A DNA stretch of 64,000 nucleotides from Algoriphagus terrigena DSM 22685 (GTDB lineage Bacteria; Bacteroidota; Bacteroidia; Cytophagales; Cyclobacteriaceae). The DNA lies in contig NZ_AUBW01000005.1 of NCBI RefSeq assembly GCF_000429445.1, positions 296,874-360,873 on the forward strand, given 5' to 3'. Made by a program: the position numbers and the translations under genes. Positions 41,387 to 50,195 of this stretch are shown in pieces; position 1 is the stretch's first letter; the number at the start of each line of letters is the position of its first letter. The notes below the pieces were generated by a model. The model saw only the letters and a program-made list of their open reading frames with translations, made no database searches and had not been told where the DNA came from.

Positions 41387-44359
41387 ATGCATAACAAAGG
41401 TGTCATTGTGTTTTTGACAGTCATCATTACAGCGCTTTGCCTGTACTACCTGTCATTCACATTCGTCTCCAGCGGTATCCAGCAAAAAGCGGAAGCTTAT
41501 GCAACTGATACTTCAGGCAATATTGACTTTGCCAAAAAAAGAGCTTACCTCGACTCCATCTGGAGAGAGCCGGTTTACAATTTCCTGGGCGCTGATTTCA
41601 CTTATCAAGAAATCAAAGAAACCGAACTTGGCCTTGGACTCGATCTTCAGGGTGGTATGCATGTGACTTTGGCAGTCTCTCCGGTAGAGATCGTGAGAGG
41701 TCTGGCAGGCAACCCAAAAGACCAAGGCTTCAATAAATCAATCGAGGAAGCCAGAGAAGCCGCCAAAACTTCCGACGCCAAGTATGTAGACTTGTTCTAC
41801 ACTGCCTGGCAGAAGAACAGCGCCGGCAAAAAACTGAGCACCATCTTCGCTACAGCGGCCAACAGGGGCCGGGTTTCTCTGGAGTCGTCTGATTCAGAAA
41901 TCCTCGACCTCATCAATACGGAAGTGGAAAATGCCATCGAGCGTTCATTCAACATCCTCAGAACCCGTATCGACCGATTTGGTACTTCCCAGCCAAACAT
42001 TCAGCGAATCGCCGGATCAGGTAGAATCCAGATCGAGCTTCCTGGTGTGGATAACCAAGAGCGTGTAAGAAACATGCTTCAGGGCGTCGCCAAGCTTCAG
42101 TTTTGGGAAGTATTGGAGTTGAATGAATTTGGTGGATCTATCGAAACCATCAACACGACTTGGATTGCCGATCAAAAAGCCAGCACAACTCCGGCAGATA
42201 CAACTTCACTGGAAGAAGTGTCTCCCGAGGATTCTTTGAAAAATGCACTGGAAAAACAACTGGAGCAGATCGACCCAACTCAAAACGCCAACAGCACTTC
42301 GCCGCTGATCGCGCTGATCAAGGCAAATTATGGCTTGGTTTACGACGTGAAGGACACTGTTGCTATCAACAGAATCATCAAAAATGAGCGCTATAAGTCA
42401 TTCCTTCCAAGAGATCTGAAGCTTCTGTGGGGTGTAAAACCTACCGTAGCGGAAGACGGAAGCGAACTGCTTGAACTCTATGCCATCAAAACCACCCGTG
42501 GCTCTGACGAGGCGCCGCTTGAAGGCGACGTAGTCACTGACGCGCGTCAGACTCTGGATCAGACTTCACGTCCGGCCGTATCGATGCAGATGAACGCTGA
42601 GGGCGCCCGTAAGTGGAGAACCTTGACATCTGAGAATATCGGAAGAAGAATCGCGGTCGTACTCGATGACTACGTGTACACTGCGCCAGTCGTAAACGGT
42701 GAGATCCCGAGCGGCCAGTCTGAGATCGCAGGCAACTTCACGCTGGTAGAAGCGCAGGATTTGGCTAACATCCTGAAGTCCGGCTCCCTTCCCGCTCCTA
42801 CCCAGATCGTAGAAGAAAGCATCATCGGTCCAACCTTGGGTAAGGAGGCCCAAAGCCAGGGTATCTTCTCCATGGTCGCAGGCTTGGCATTGGTAGTTTT
42901 ATTTATGGTGGCCTATTATGCCAAAGGCGGATTGGTGGCAATCGCTGCGCTGGTTTTCAACATCTTCTTTATCCTAGGAATTCTCGCCCAGTTGGGTACC
43001 GCTCTGACCTTGCCAGGTATCGCGGGTATCGTATTGACCATCGGTATGTCCATCGATGCCAACGTGCTGATCTTTGAACGTATTAAAGAAGAACTCCGCA
43101 ATGGCGTGGGTCTGATGAATGCCATCTCCGTCGGGTACAGCAAAGCATTCTCTGCGATCCTGGATGGTAACGTGACCACCTTCTTGGTCGGTGCGATCTT
43201 GTTTGCCTTGGGACAGGGACCTGTCAAAGGATTTGCCATTGTCTTGATGATCGGAATTGCGTGTTCCTTCTTTTCCTCGGTATTCATCACCCGAGTGATC
43301 ATCACCTGGATGACCAAAAAAGGCGACAAGAGCAACATCAACTTTACAGCTCCATTTGCTAAAAACACGCTTACTGGCCTGAATATCGACTTCATGAGCA
43401 AGCGTAAGTTTGCTTACATTGTCTCTTCTTCCATCATCATAATCGGACTCGCCATAGCTGCAGTCAATGGATTGAAGTTCGGTGTCGACTTCACCGGAGG
43501 TCGTTCCTACATCGTGGCCTTTGACGAGGCAGTAGTCCCGTCGGATCTGAAAGTCGGTCTGGACGGTGAATTTGACGGATCTGTAGAAGTGAAAACTTAT
43601 GGATCAAACAACACGCTGAAAGTCACTACCTCCTATCTGATCAATGAAGATGATGACGCTTCCAACAAAGAAGTGGAAGCCAAAGTAAAAGAAGGAATCG
43701 CTACCGTCACCGGATTTACTTTTGCGCCGAACCCAGAGCAAATTGGGGATGGGCAGTTCTCTATCACCGGTTCCTCCAAAGTAGGGGCGACTGTAGCTGA
43801 CGACATCAAAGCATCTTCTGCAGAAGCGATGATCGCCGCGCTGATTGCCATCTTCCTATACATCTTGCTGAGATTCCGCAAGTGGCAGTTCTCCCTGGCG
43901 TCTATTGTTGCCTTGATTCACGATACCTTGTTTGTGATTGCAGCCTTCGCGATCGGAAGCGCATTTGGAGCGACTTTCGAGATCGACCAAGTATTCATTG
44001 CTGCGATCTTGACTGTGATCGGTTATTCGATCAACGATACGGTGATCATCTTTGACCGTATCCGGGAAAACATCGATGCCCGCGGCACGCAGAAGCTGGT
44101 GAAAGTATTCAACGATTCGATCAACCAAACCCTGAGCCGTACGCTGATCACTTCCTTCACTACCTTGATTGTGGTGATTGTGTTGTTGCTGTTTGGCGGT
44201 GAAGTCTTGAGAGGTTTCTCTTTTGCGCTGTTTGTCGGTATCGTGGTAGGTACCTATTCCTCGATCTACATCGCGACGCCTATCGTGGTGGATTTGATGA
44301 AAAAGGAACTGGAAAACGAAGAAAATCCAGCACCAAAAGATGCTAAGAAGATCGCTTAA
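41387..44359 (+). CDS. secDF: Protein translocase subunit SecDF (fused)
   Basis: 990 residues, the fused form usual in Bacteroidota. Uses the proton gradient to pull exported proteins through SecYEG. SecD half (1 to about 640): first membrane helix, the D1 block LGLDLQGGMH near 83-92, a large periplasmic part, then the GIAGIVLTIGMSIDANVLIFERIKEE-type helix 4 region with its conserved Asp. SecF half (about 665-980): FGVDFTGGRSY near 697 and VIGYSINDTVIIFDRIREN-type region near 880. Each half has six membrane helices. A strong terminator follows. Confidence 0.97.
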   Translation: MHNKGVIVFLTVIITALCLYYLSFTFVSSGIQQKAEAYATDTSGNIDFAKKRAYLDSIWREPVYNFLGADFTYQEIKETELGLGLDLQGGMHVTLAVSPVEIVRGLAGNPKDQGFNKSIEEAREAAKTSDAKYVDLFYTAWQKNSAGKKLSTIFATAANRGRVSLESSDSEILDLINTEVENAIERSFNILRTRIDRFGTSQPNIQRIAGSGRIQIELPGVDNQERVRNMLQGVAKLQFWEVLELNEFGGSIETINTTWIADQKASTTPADTTSLEEVSPEDSLKNALEKQLEQIDPTQNANSTSPLIALIKANYGLVYDVKDTVAINRIIKNERYKSFLPRDLKLLWGVKPTVAEDGSELLELYAIKTTRGSDEAPLEGDVVTDARQTLDQTSRPAVSMQMNAEGARKWRTLTSENIGRRIAVVLDDYVYTAPVVNGEIPSGQSEIAGNFTLVEAQDLANILKSGSLPAPTQIVEESIIGPTLGKEAQSQGIFSMVAGLALVVLFMVAYYAKGGLVAIAALVFNIFFILGILAQLGTALTLPGIAGIVLTIGMSIDANVLIFERIKEELRNGVGLMNAISVGYSKAFSAILDGNVTTFLVGAILFALGQGPVKGFAIVLMIGIACSFFSSVFITRVIITWMTKKGDKSNINFTAPFAKNTLTGLNIDFMSKRKFAYIVSSSIIIIGLAIAAVNGLKFGVDFTGGRSYIVAFDEAVVPSDLKVGLDGEFDGSVEVKTYGSNNTLKVTTSYLINEDDDASNKEVEAKVKEGIATVTGFTFAPNPEQIGDGQFSITGSSKVGATVADDIKASSAEAMIAALIAIFLYILLRFRKWQFSLASIVALIHDTLFVIAAFAIGSAFGATFEIDQVFIAAILTVIGYSINDTVIIFDRIRENIDARGTQKLVKVFNDSINQTLSRTLITSFTTLIVVIVLLLFGGEVLRGFSFALFVGIVVGTYSSIYIATPIVVDLMKKELENEENPAPKDAKKIA

Positions 44360-44379
44360 ACTCTTCATTAAATTTTCAA

Positions 44380-44412
44380 TAAAAGGAACGGGATCCCTCC
44401 CGTTCCTTTTTT
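44380..44412 (+). terminator. Terminator after secDF
   Basis: AAAAGGAACGGGA pairs with TCCCGTTCCTTTT around a short loop, followed by a run of T. Confidence 0.88.
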
Positions 44413-44444
44413 TTGTCCCAATCGCACAAAATCCACTATCTTTT
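44412..44444 (+). promoter_or_regulatory. Candidate promoter of the first sensory module
   Basis: TTTG at 44412-44415, a 21-base spacer, and TATCTTTT at 44437-44444 (one mismatch to TAnnTTTG), 50 bases before the ATG at 44495. The -33 part lies in the T-run of the secDF terminator. Confidence 0.4.
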
Positions 44445-44494
44445 CATTACAATAAATTTTTACTCCCAACCTTTTCAAAACAATCCACTTAACC

Positions 44495-44848
44495 ATGAAG
44501 ATCAGCAAAGAAGACTTCGAAAAAATGAAAGCGAAGTATGACCAGGAAGTCAAGAAGGGCAAGCCCGCAAAGGGCAACAAGCACGACATCGAAAACCAGA
44601 CCAACTGGGAATCTTATACCAAGGAAGACTTGCTGGAGGTTCTCAACCAAGAGGGCGTGATTGGGCTCAAATTTCACCTGACGGAATATCCCGAGGATGT
44701 CGCCAAGGAGTTCTATGGTGATGAGGCTGATCTCTATGTCGGCAGACTTAACCTCGTCTACTCCCCCATCTACGCTGAAAATGCTCCGGGCAAAAACGAA
44801 GAAGAATACTATGATAGGGGTATGGTTTGTCCTCCGACCTGTCAATAA
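44495..44848 (+). CDS. Small soluble protein with C-terminal CPxxxC motif, module 1
   Basis: 117 residues, no signal peptide, highly charged. Homologous to the protein at 46481-46885: both begin MKI(S/T)KEDFE, share KYDQEVKKGKPAKG at about residues 14-27, an FxxTEYxE(D/E) block and DEAD-x-YVG near 76-84, and end in a cysteine pair, here C112-PPT-C116 one residue before the end (Q117). The middle looks like a small alpha/beta domain. Nothing is known to me about its function; the neighbouring 7-TM protein and kinase suggest a ligand, thiol or metal sensor, or anti-kinase regulator. First gene of the module, 10 bases before the next. Confidence 0.8.
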   Translation: MKISKEDFEKMKAKYDQEVKKGKPAKGNKHDIENQTNWESYTKEDLLEVLNQEGVIGLKFHLTEYPEDVAKEFYGDEADLYVGRLNLVYSPIYAENAPGKNEEEYYDRGMVCPPTCQ

Positions 44849-44857
44849 ACAGTTCTT

Positions 44858-45574
44858 ATGAAAGAAGTAAATCTTGATCTATTTTTCGACAGGCTTAACT
44901 ACTACCAACTGTCCTTAGCAGCATTTGCCATAGCAGGATTGTTCGGATATTCACTTCTTTCAACAGCGCAAAGGAAAAATGAAGCAGTAAGGTTATCGCT
45001 TGGAATTTTGGTTGTGGTCGCTTGCTATGAATTGATTGGAACGTTCGTCGGCGCTCAACAAATAGTAAACAACTGGGTATATAACCTATTCAATTCGCAC
45101 GTAGCTGCTATCTTGTTTTTTCTATTGCTCAGAAGCTTTCTCAAGAGGAAGAGTCACAAAAAGATGGTCAATATCCTGATTGTGCTTTTCCTCTTGACCT
45201 CCTTGGTTTTACACCTTACCGGATTTGTGCATTACAATGACAGCGGGGAATACATCTCATTCCTGAATACGGTCTTGATGCTGTGCTGCTGTGGCCTGTA
45301 TTTTATTGAACTGATCACACTGGACGAGTTTTTGGATGTTGATCCCTTAAGAGAATTCAGCTTTTGGGCATCCACAGCCATCTTGTTCTATTTTTCCTCC
45401 TCATTTATGATTTATATATCCCATAAATATCTGTATACCCATCATTTGGATATTTATTACATGGTCAGAGAAATCCCGACAAATATGACGCTCCTCTGCA
45501 ACCTGCTGCTGTGTATGGGTATCTATTCGCCTTTGATCAAAGACAGATTCAAATTGGAGATCATCCATGTCTGA
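44858..45574 (+). CDS. Predicted seven-TM membrane protein, module 1
   Basis: 238 residues with seven likely membrane helices (about 17-36, 45-65, 76-97, 105-125, 133-155, 166-190, 208-226) and little outside the membrane. Homologous to 46885-47649: both have CGLYFIxLIT in helix 5, then (D/N)PLRxxSFW leading into helix 6. Three adjacent Cys (MLCCCGLYF) occur in helix 5. Probably the sensory or transduction part paired with the kinase, which itself has only one helix. The end overlaps the kinase start by 8 bases, so translation is coupled. Confidence 0.8.
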   Translation: MKEVNLDLFFDRLNYYQLSLAAFAIAGLFGYSLLSTAQRKNEAVRLSLGILVVVACYELIGTFVGAQQIVNNWVYNLFNSHVAAILFFLLLRSFLKRKSHKKMVNILIVLFLLTSLVLHLTGFVHYNDSGEYISFLNTVLMLCCCGLYFIELITLDEFLDVDPLREFSFWASTAILFYFSSSFMIYISHKYLYTHHLDIYYMVREIPTNMTLLCNLLLCMGIYSPLIKDRFKLEIIHV

Positions 45575-46322
45575 GCAGGAGAGTCAATTCCTGTTGATCC
45601 TGTTTGGGGGGATTTTCTTTGCTTTCCTGATGTCCCTTTTTGTGGTAGGCATGGTCGTACTCCACCGTCAGCGACAGGTCCAAAACAAACAAAAAATCAG
45701 TCAGATCAAGTCCGAGCACGAGAAGACCCTGCTCAATGTAGAGAACGAGATCCAGCAGGAAACGCTCACCCGGATCGGAAGGGAGCTGCATGACAACATC
45801 GGCCAGTTGCTCTCCCTGGCCAAGCTCAATCTCAATTCCCCCAAACCGGAGAAACAAACCGAGGGCAGGGAATACCTCAATCAGATCATCAAAGAAGTCC
45901 GCACTCTCTCCAAGACACTCAATCTGGACTGGCTGGAGTCCGTGTCCCTGGATGATTTTATCCGGCAGCAACTGGAGAAGATCCAGTCCACCGGCTTTTG
46001 TGAAACTGCCCTGGAATCCGACGGGTCCTTTTTGGAGCTGAACAAAGACCAAAAGCTGGTCCTGATCCGGGTGATCCAGGAGTGCCTGAACAATGCGATC
46101 AAACATGCCCAGCCGGACCGGATCGACATCCGGATTGCCAAAAACAACCTATCCCGCCGAATCGAGATCCAGGATGACGGCACGGGCTTTGATCCCAGCC
46201 AAGCTTCAACCGGAAGCGGGATGTCCAACCTGAAGAAGCGGATGGAAACGATCGGTGGCAAATTTTATCTGACATCTGAGGTCGGAAAGGGCACAACGAT
46301 CAAGCTGGAACTTCCCGTCTAG
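45567..46322 (+). CDS. HisKA_3 (NarX/LiaS-type) sensor histidine kinase, module 1
   Basis: 251 residues: one membrane helix (about 8-32), a coiled-coil linker (about 36-65), and the output region. Phospho-acceptor H75 in RELHDNIGQLLS, N-box ECLNNAIKHA near 172-181, G-boxes DDGTGFD near 203 and GSGMSNLKKRM near 216. There is no periplasmic or PAS sensor domain, so input must come from the membrane or a partner. About 91% identical (172 of 188 residues counted by eye) to the second kinase over residues 64-251 but only about half identical before that. No response regulator follows directly; the one at 48460 probably serves both. Confidence 0.93.
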   Translation: MSEQESQFLLILFGGIFFAFLMSLFVVGMVVLHRQRQVQNKQKISQIKSEHEKTLLNVENEIQQETLTRIGRELHDNIGQLLSLAKLNLNSPKPEKQTEGREYLNQIIKEVRTLSKTLNLDWLESVSLDDFIRQQLEKIQSTGFCETALESDGSFLELNKDQKLVLIRVIQECLNNAIKHAQPDRIDIRIAKNNLSRRIEIQDDGTGFDPSQASTGSGMSNLKKRMETIGGKFYLTSEVGKGTTIKLELPV

Positions 46323-46480
46323 ACCGGAATTCGCTCTGGTCGTCGTCATTAAAGCGCGGTTGACACCAGAATAAATGTTGACCAATTACGCCTCTTTTTC
46401 GCCCAAAAGGCCTTTTGCAGGCTCAAATACCAAAAATTCCTCCTAATTTGACGGAAATCTAGACCCTGCCGAATTCTAAA
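46323..46480 (+). other. Gap between modules 1 and 2
   Basis: 158 bases without a gene. AAGGCCTTTT with flanking Gly/Ala-type T-rich sequence near 46410 forms a weak hairpin, and TAATTTG near 46446 resembles a -7 box with a shortened spacer. Module 2 may have its own promoter here. Confidence 0.35.
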
Positions 46481-46885
46481 ATGAAAATCACAAAAGAGGA
46501 CTTCGAGTCCATGAAATCCAAGTACGATCAGGAAGTAAAAAAAGGCAAGCCTGCCAAAGGCAAAAACGGCAAAGACAAAACCAATCAAACCAGTTGGATT
46601 TTTTTGGATAGGGAGACGCTCGAAGGGCTATTGGCCAAGGCGGACAAAGACCCAAAAGTCGGAGGTGTTCAGTTTTACTTTACCGAATACACTGAAGAAA
46701 CCGCCAAAGAACGCTATCCGGATGAGGCAGACAAATATGTTGGGCAAGTGACCTTGGTGATGCGTGCTGCCAATCTTAAGGAAAACAAACTTCAATCTGC
46801 CAATCTTGGCGGTACCGGAGATGAGTACCAAGTCAATGGTGAGCAATGCCCCTATGTCTGTGAACCGGAACCCACCGATACTTAA
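46481..46885 (+). CDS. Small soluble protein with C-terminal CPxxxC motif, module 2
   Basis: 134 residues, paralogue of 44495-44848. Shares the N-terminal KYDQEVKKGKPAKG, the FTEYTEE block and DEADKYVG, and has a longer Gly/Asn-rich linker before the cysteine pair C124-PYV-C128, followed by EPEPTDT. No signal peptide. The C-terminal Pro/Cys motif is the best conserved part after the N-terminus. Its stop codon overlaps the next ATG (TAATG), so it is translationally coupled to the 7-TM gene. Confidence 0.8.
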   Translation: MKITKEDFESMKSKYDQEVKKGKPAKGKNGKDKTNQTSWIFLDRETLEGLLAKADKDPKVGGVQFYFTEYTEETAKERYPDEADKYVGQVTLVMRAANLKENKLQSANLGGTGDEYQVNGEQCPYVCEPEPTDT

Positions 46886-47649
46886 TGATAGATCCCAACA
46901 TTTGGATCGCCTTTGGAAGCTGGTACCACATTATTCTGGATATCTCATTACTTCTTAGCATCTATTTATTCTTCAAATTACCCAAGGAAAAGAGAGCCAA
47001 TAGCACCTATTGGCTTCCTTTTTTGATCCTATGTCATTTTGTGGTTTACCAAAATTTCGGAGCCTACACCAATTATAATTTTGAATTCAAAAAAGCGGTC
47101 AATGCCTATCTGGGCAACACTGAAAATCCCAAATTCAACCTCTGGCTTTATAACATCACAGAAAGGCAAATTCTCACTGTCCTTTACCTCTTCCTAATCA
47201 GATCCTGGCTGGAACCCTCCATGAAGAAATACATCAACTGGATGATCTACTCATTTGTGGTCATCGCGCTGATCCTCCAAATCACCAAGGTCGAGCTGAT
47301 GTACACGGAGCAGCCCGTTATTTTTGCTTTGGGGGCCAATATGATCCTGATCGCCTGTGGGCTTTATTTTATTGGATTGATTACCAATGAAAAATATCTG
47401 GTATCCAATCCCCTTCGCCTCCTATCATTTTGGACAACGACCTTTTTGTTGTTTAACTATTCTTTGACCTATGTGAGTTCGGTCTCTCTTCTGTATCTAT
47501 ACCGTGTGAACCCCGTTTTGGGAAAAAGTCTTTTCCAAATCGGCCGAGTGATGGGCGTCATCAATATTTCGGCATTGGTACTGTTGATTGCCTCTGCTTT
47601 TCTTACCAAGCTATTTGACAGAGAACCGCTTTATGAATCCGGCCGATAA
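46885..47649 (+). CDS. Predicted seven-TM membrane protein, module 2
   Basis: 254 residues with seven likely membrane helices (about 13-32, 43-62, 91-109, 115-136, 143-168, 181-207, 220-245). Diverged paralogue of 44858-45574, recognisable by CGLYFIGLIT and NPLRLLSFW. The loop between helices 2 and 3 is longer (about 62-90, with Tyr, Asn and Lys) and may be the variable sensing part. The end overlaps the kinase start by 17 bases. Confidence 0.8.
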   Translation: MIDPNIWIAFGSWYHIILDISLLLSIYLFFKLPKEKRANSTYWLPFLILCHFVVYQNFGAYTNYNFEFKKAVNAYLGNTENPKFNLWLYNITERQILTVLYLFLIRSWLEPSMKKYINWMIYSFVVIALILQITKVELMYTEQPVIFALGANMILIACGLYFIGLITNEKYLVSNPLRLLSFWTTTFLLFNYSLTYVSSVSLLYLYRVNPVLGKSLFQIGRVMGVINISALVLLIASAFLTKLFDREPLYESGR

Positions 47650-48388
47650 TCAGATTTACATCATCATTTTTAGCACGCTCTTTTTGGGAGGTTTGATGTC
47701 TACTTTCGTCGTCGCCATGGTCTTCATCCACAGACAGCGCCAAGCCCAAAACCGGCAAAAAATGGATCAGATGCGGGCTGAGTTTGAAAAGACAATCCGC
47801 AACGTCGAACACGAAATCCACCAAGAGACCCTCACCCAGGTCGGCCGTGAACTCCACGACAACATCGGTCAGCTCCTTTCTCTTACCAAGCTCAATCTCA
47901 ATTCCCCCAAACCGGAAAAACAAACCGAAGGCAGGGAATACCTCGATAAGATCATCAAAGAGGTCCGAGCCCTCTCCAAGACCCTGAATCTGGACTGGCT
48001 GGAGTCCGTCTCCCTGGATGATTTTATCCGGCAACAACTGGAAAAGATCCAGTCCACGGGCTTTTGCCAAACTGCACTGGAATCAGACGGGTCCTATTTG
48101 GAGCTGAGCAAAGACCAAAAGCTGGTCCTGATCCGAGTGATTCAGGAGTGCCTAAACAATGCGATCAAACATGCCCAGCCGGACCGGATCGACATCCGGA
48201 TTGCCAAAAACAACCAATCCCGACGAATCGAGATCCAGGACGACGGCGCGGGCTTTGACCCCAGTAAAGCTTCAACCGGAAGCGGAATGTTCAATCTCAA
48301 GAAGCGTATGGAGACGATCGGTGGCAAATTTTATCTGACATCTGAGGTCGGAAAGGGAACTCATATCACATTAGAGTTGCCTTTCTGA
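47633..48388 (+). CDS. HisKA_3 sensor histidine kinase, module 2
   Basis: 251 residues from the ATG at 47633, exactly the length of kinase 1; an open frame extends to 47588 but would run inside the 7-TM gene. One membrane helix (about 8-32), a linker, then H75 in RELHDNIGQLLS, ECLNNAIKHA, DDGAGFD and GSGMFNLKKRM. From about codon 84 the DNA is nearly identical to kinase 1, also at third codon positions, while the first 60 codons have diverged. Followed after 71 bases by the response regulator gene. Confidence 0.94.
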   Translation: MNPADNQIYIIIFSTLFLGGLMSTFVVAMVFIHRQRQAQNRQKMDQMRAEFEKTIRNVEHEIHQETLTQVGRELHDNIGQLLSLTKLNLNSPKPEKQTEGREYLDKIIKEVRALSKTLNLDWLESVSLDDFIRQQLEKIQSTGFCQTALESDGSYLELSKDQKLVLIRVIQECLNNAIKHAQPDRIDIRIAKNNQSRRIEIQDDGAGFDPSKASTGSGMFNLKKRMETIGGKFYLTSEVGKGTHITLELPF

Positions 48389-48459
48389 CTGAAGTATCCT
48401 AATTTCCACAATCTTTAGTAAAGCAACCCTGCTCAATTTCCAACCCCACCTCCTCCAAA

Positions 48460-49086
48460 ATGATTCGGATCGCCCTCGCTGACGACCACAAGTTATTTGC
48501 AAAAGGACTCGAAGGACTTATCGAAGAACGTGAAGGTTTTTTGGTAACCGGACTGTTTCCGAATGGGAAAGAATTGCTTGAATTTTTGGACAGCGAGGAA
48601 GTGGATTTAGTACTGACCGATCTCAACATGCCCATCGTCGATGGCTTTGGAGTGCTCCGCCACTGCAAAAAACACCATCCCGAGCTGAAAGTAATCGTCC
48701 TGTCGATGTACGATGAAGAAAAGATCTTCAAGGAATGCATGCAACTCGGCGCAGACGCTTTCATCCTGAAAGACGCAGATCCCGACGAACTGATCTTTAC
48801 AATCATCGAAGTCCACGAAGGCCGCTATCTCAAAGATTTCAACCGTGTCATCCAACAGGCGAACGTGTCTCCATTTTTTGACGCCTTCAGAGACAAATAC
48901 CGTCTTTCGCGGCGTGAAACCCAAATCCTGAAACTCATCAGCGACGGATTGCTCAACAGGAATATCGCCGATCAATTGAGCCTGAGTGTCCAGACAGTCG
49001 AGACACATCGCAAAAATATCCATCAAAAACTACAGGTGACGTCACGTGTGGAATTGATGAAGAAAGTCAACGAAATGCACCTTTAA
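48460..49086 (+). CDS. NarL/LuxR-family response regulator
   Basis: 208 residues. Receiver domain 1-125 with phospho-acceptor D54 (VLTDLNMP), acidic pair D8-D9 and K104 (ILKDAD); C-terminal LuxR helix-turn-helix at about 148-195 (LSRRETQILKLISDG, NIADQLSLSVQTVETHRKNI). The cognate output of HisKA_3 kinases. It is the only regulator next to two kinases with near-identical catalytic regions, so it likely collects both signals. Targets are unknown; the next gene, an oxidoreductase, starts 9 bases later and may be in the same transcript. Confidence 0.94.
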   Translation: MIRIALADDHKLFAKGLEGLIEEREGFLVTGLFPNGKELLEFLDSEEVDLVLTDLNMPIVDGFGVLRHCKKHHPELKVIVLSMYDEEKIFKECMQLGADAFILKDADPDELIFTIIEVHEGRYLKDFNRVIQQANVSPFFDAFRDKYRLSRRETQILKLISDGLLNRNIADQLSLSVQTVETHRKNIHQKLQVTSRVELMKKVNEMHL

Positions 49087-49095
49087 CCCTTTGTG

Positions 49096-50142
49096 ATGAC
49101 GCTGCCAATTCGAACAGCATTGGTCGGCTACGGCTCAGTAGCTGAGAAAATGCACGCCCCTCTGATCGACATCTGCCCGGGTCTGGATCTGGTAGCGGTG
49201 GTCGAGCGCAACTCCAACAAGTGCGAGCGAAAATTCCCCAATGTGGGGACTTTCCGAAGTCTGGAGGAATTGCTCGAAGCAGATGCTGCGGATCTGATCT
49301 GCATTACCACGCCAAATGAATTTCATTTTGCCATGGCGAAGCAATGTCTGCTCGCGGGAAAACACGTCGTCGTGGACAAGCCCGTGACGATCTATTCTTG
49401 GGAAGCGGAGGAGCTGGAGGAACTATCCAGGGAACGAGGATTGGTTTGCAGCGTGTTTCAAAACCGCCGGTACGACGGGGATTTCCTGACTTTGCAGCAA
49501 TTGGTGGCAGAGGAAACGCTAGGGGAATTAGTCTACCTCGAGTCACATTTTGATCGGTTCAGACCGCATATTTCCGAAAACTGGCGGGAAAAAGATGTCC
49601 TTGGCAATGGCATCACCTACGACCTTGGAGCTCATCTGATTGACCAGGTGATCCTACTTTTTGGCAAGCCCACAGCCATCTTTGCCGACATCCAAAAACA
49701 GCGAACCGGCGCAATATCAGACGATTACTTTGACATCTCGCTCTTTTACAGCGGATTCAAAGCTCGCGTCACGGCTGGAGTCTTGGTCAATGTACCTACT
49801 CCAAAATTCCTCCTTTGCGGCAAAAAGGGTACTTTTCAGAAGTATTTCCTGGACGTACAGGAGCAAGCCTTCAAAGACGGCAGAAAGCCAGAAGGGGACG
49901 ATTGGGGAGTAGATCCCGAAGAACGATGGGGAACACTCTATCTGGAAAACCAGACCCTTCCCGTCCGGACAGTCAACGGTGACTACCGAATTTTTTACCA
50001 AAATGTTGCCGACGCCATCTCAGCAAACATTCCGCTCAAAGTCCCTTTGGCTCAGGCCATCACCGCGCTGAAGCTCATCGAGGCTTCCTTCCTGTCTGCC
50101 AAAGACGGCAGAAAAATCTATCAAGAGGAAGGATCTTGGTAA
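49096..50142 (+). CDS. Gfo/Idh/MocA family oxidoreductase, cytosolic
   Basis: 348 residues, no signal peptide. NAD(P)-binding N-terminus (LVGYGSVAEKMHAP near 9-22), the EKP-type motif as VDKPVT near 97, and NGITYDLGAHLIDQ near 170 where the catalytic His of the family lies. Resembles the YdgJ-like branch of unknown substrate. The ATG at 49096 is preferred to the GTG 3 bases earlier. It closely follows the response regulator, but a functional link is not shown. Confidence 0.9.
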   Translation: MTLPIRTALVGYGSVAEKMHAPLIDICPGLDLVAVVERNSNKCERKFPNVGTFRSLEELLEADAADLICITTPNEFHFAMAKQCLLAGKHVVVDKPVTIYSWEAEELEELSRERGLVCSVFQNRRYDGDFLTLQQLVAEETLGELVYLESHFDRFRPHISENWREKDVLGNGITYDLGAHLIDQVILLFGKPTAIFADIQKQRTGAISDDYFDISLFYSGFKARVTAGVLVNVPTPKFLLCGKKGTFQKYFLDVQEQAFKDGRKPEGDDWGVDPEERWGTLYLENQTLPVRTVNGDYRIFYQNVADAISANIPLKVPLAQAITALKLIEASFLSAKDGRKIYQEEGSW

Positions 50143-50195
50143 TCGGATTGGCTTAGACTTTGCCATGAGGCAAGACAAACCAACATAGAGTTACC

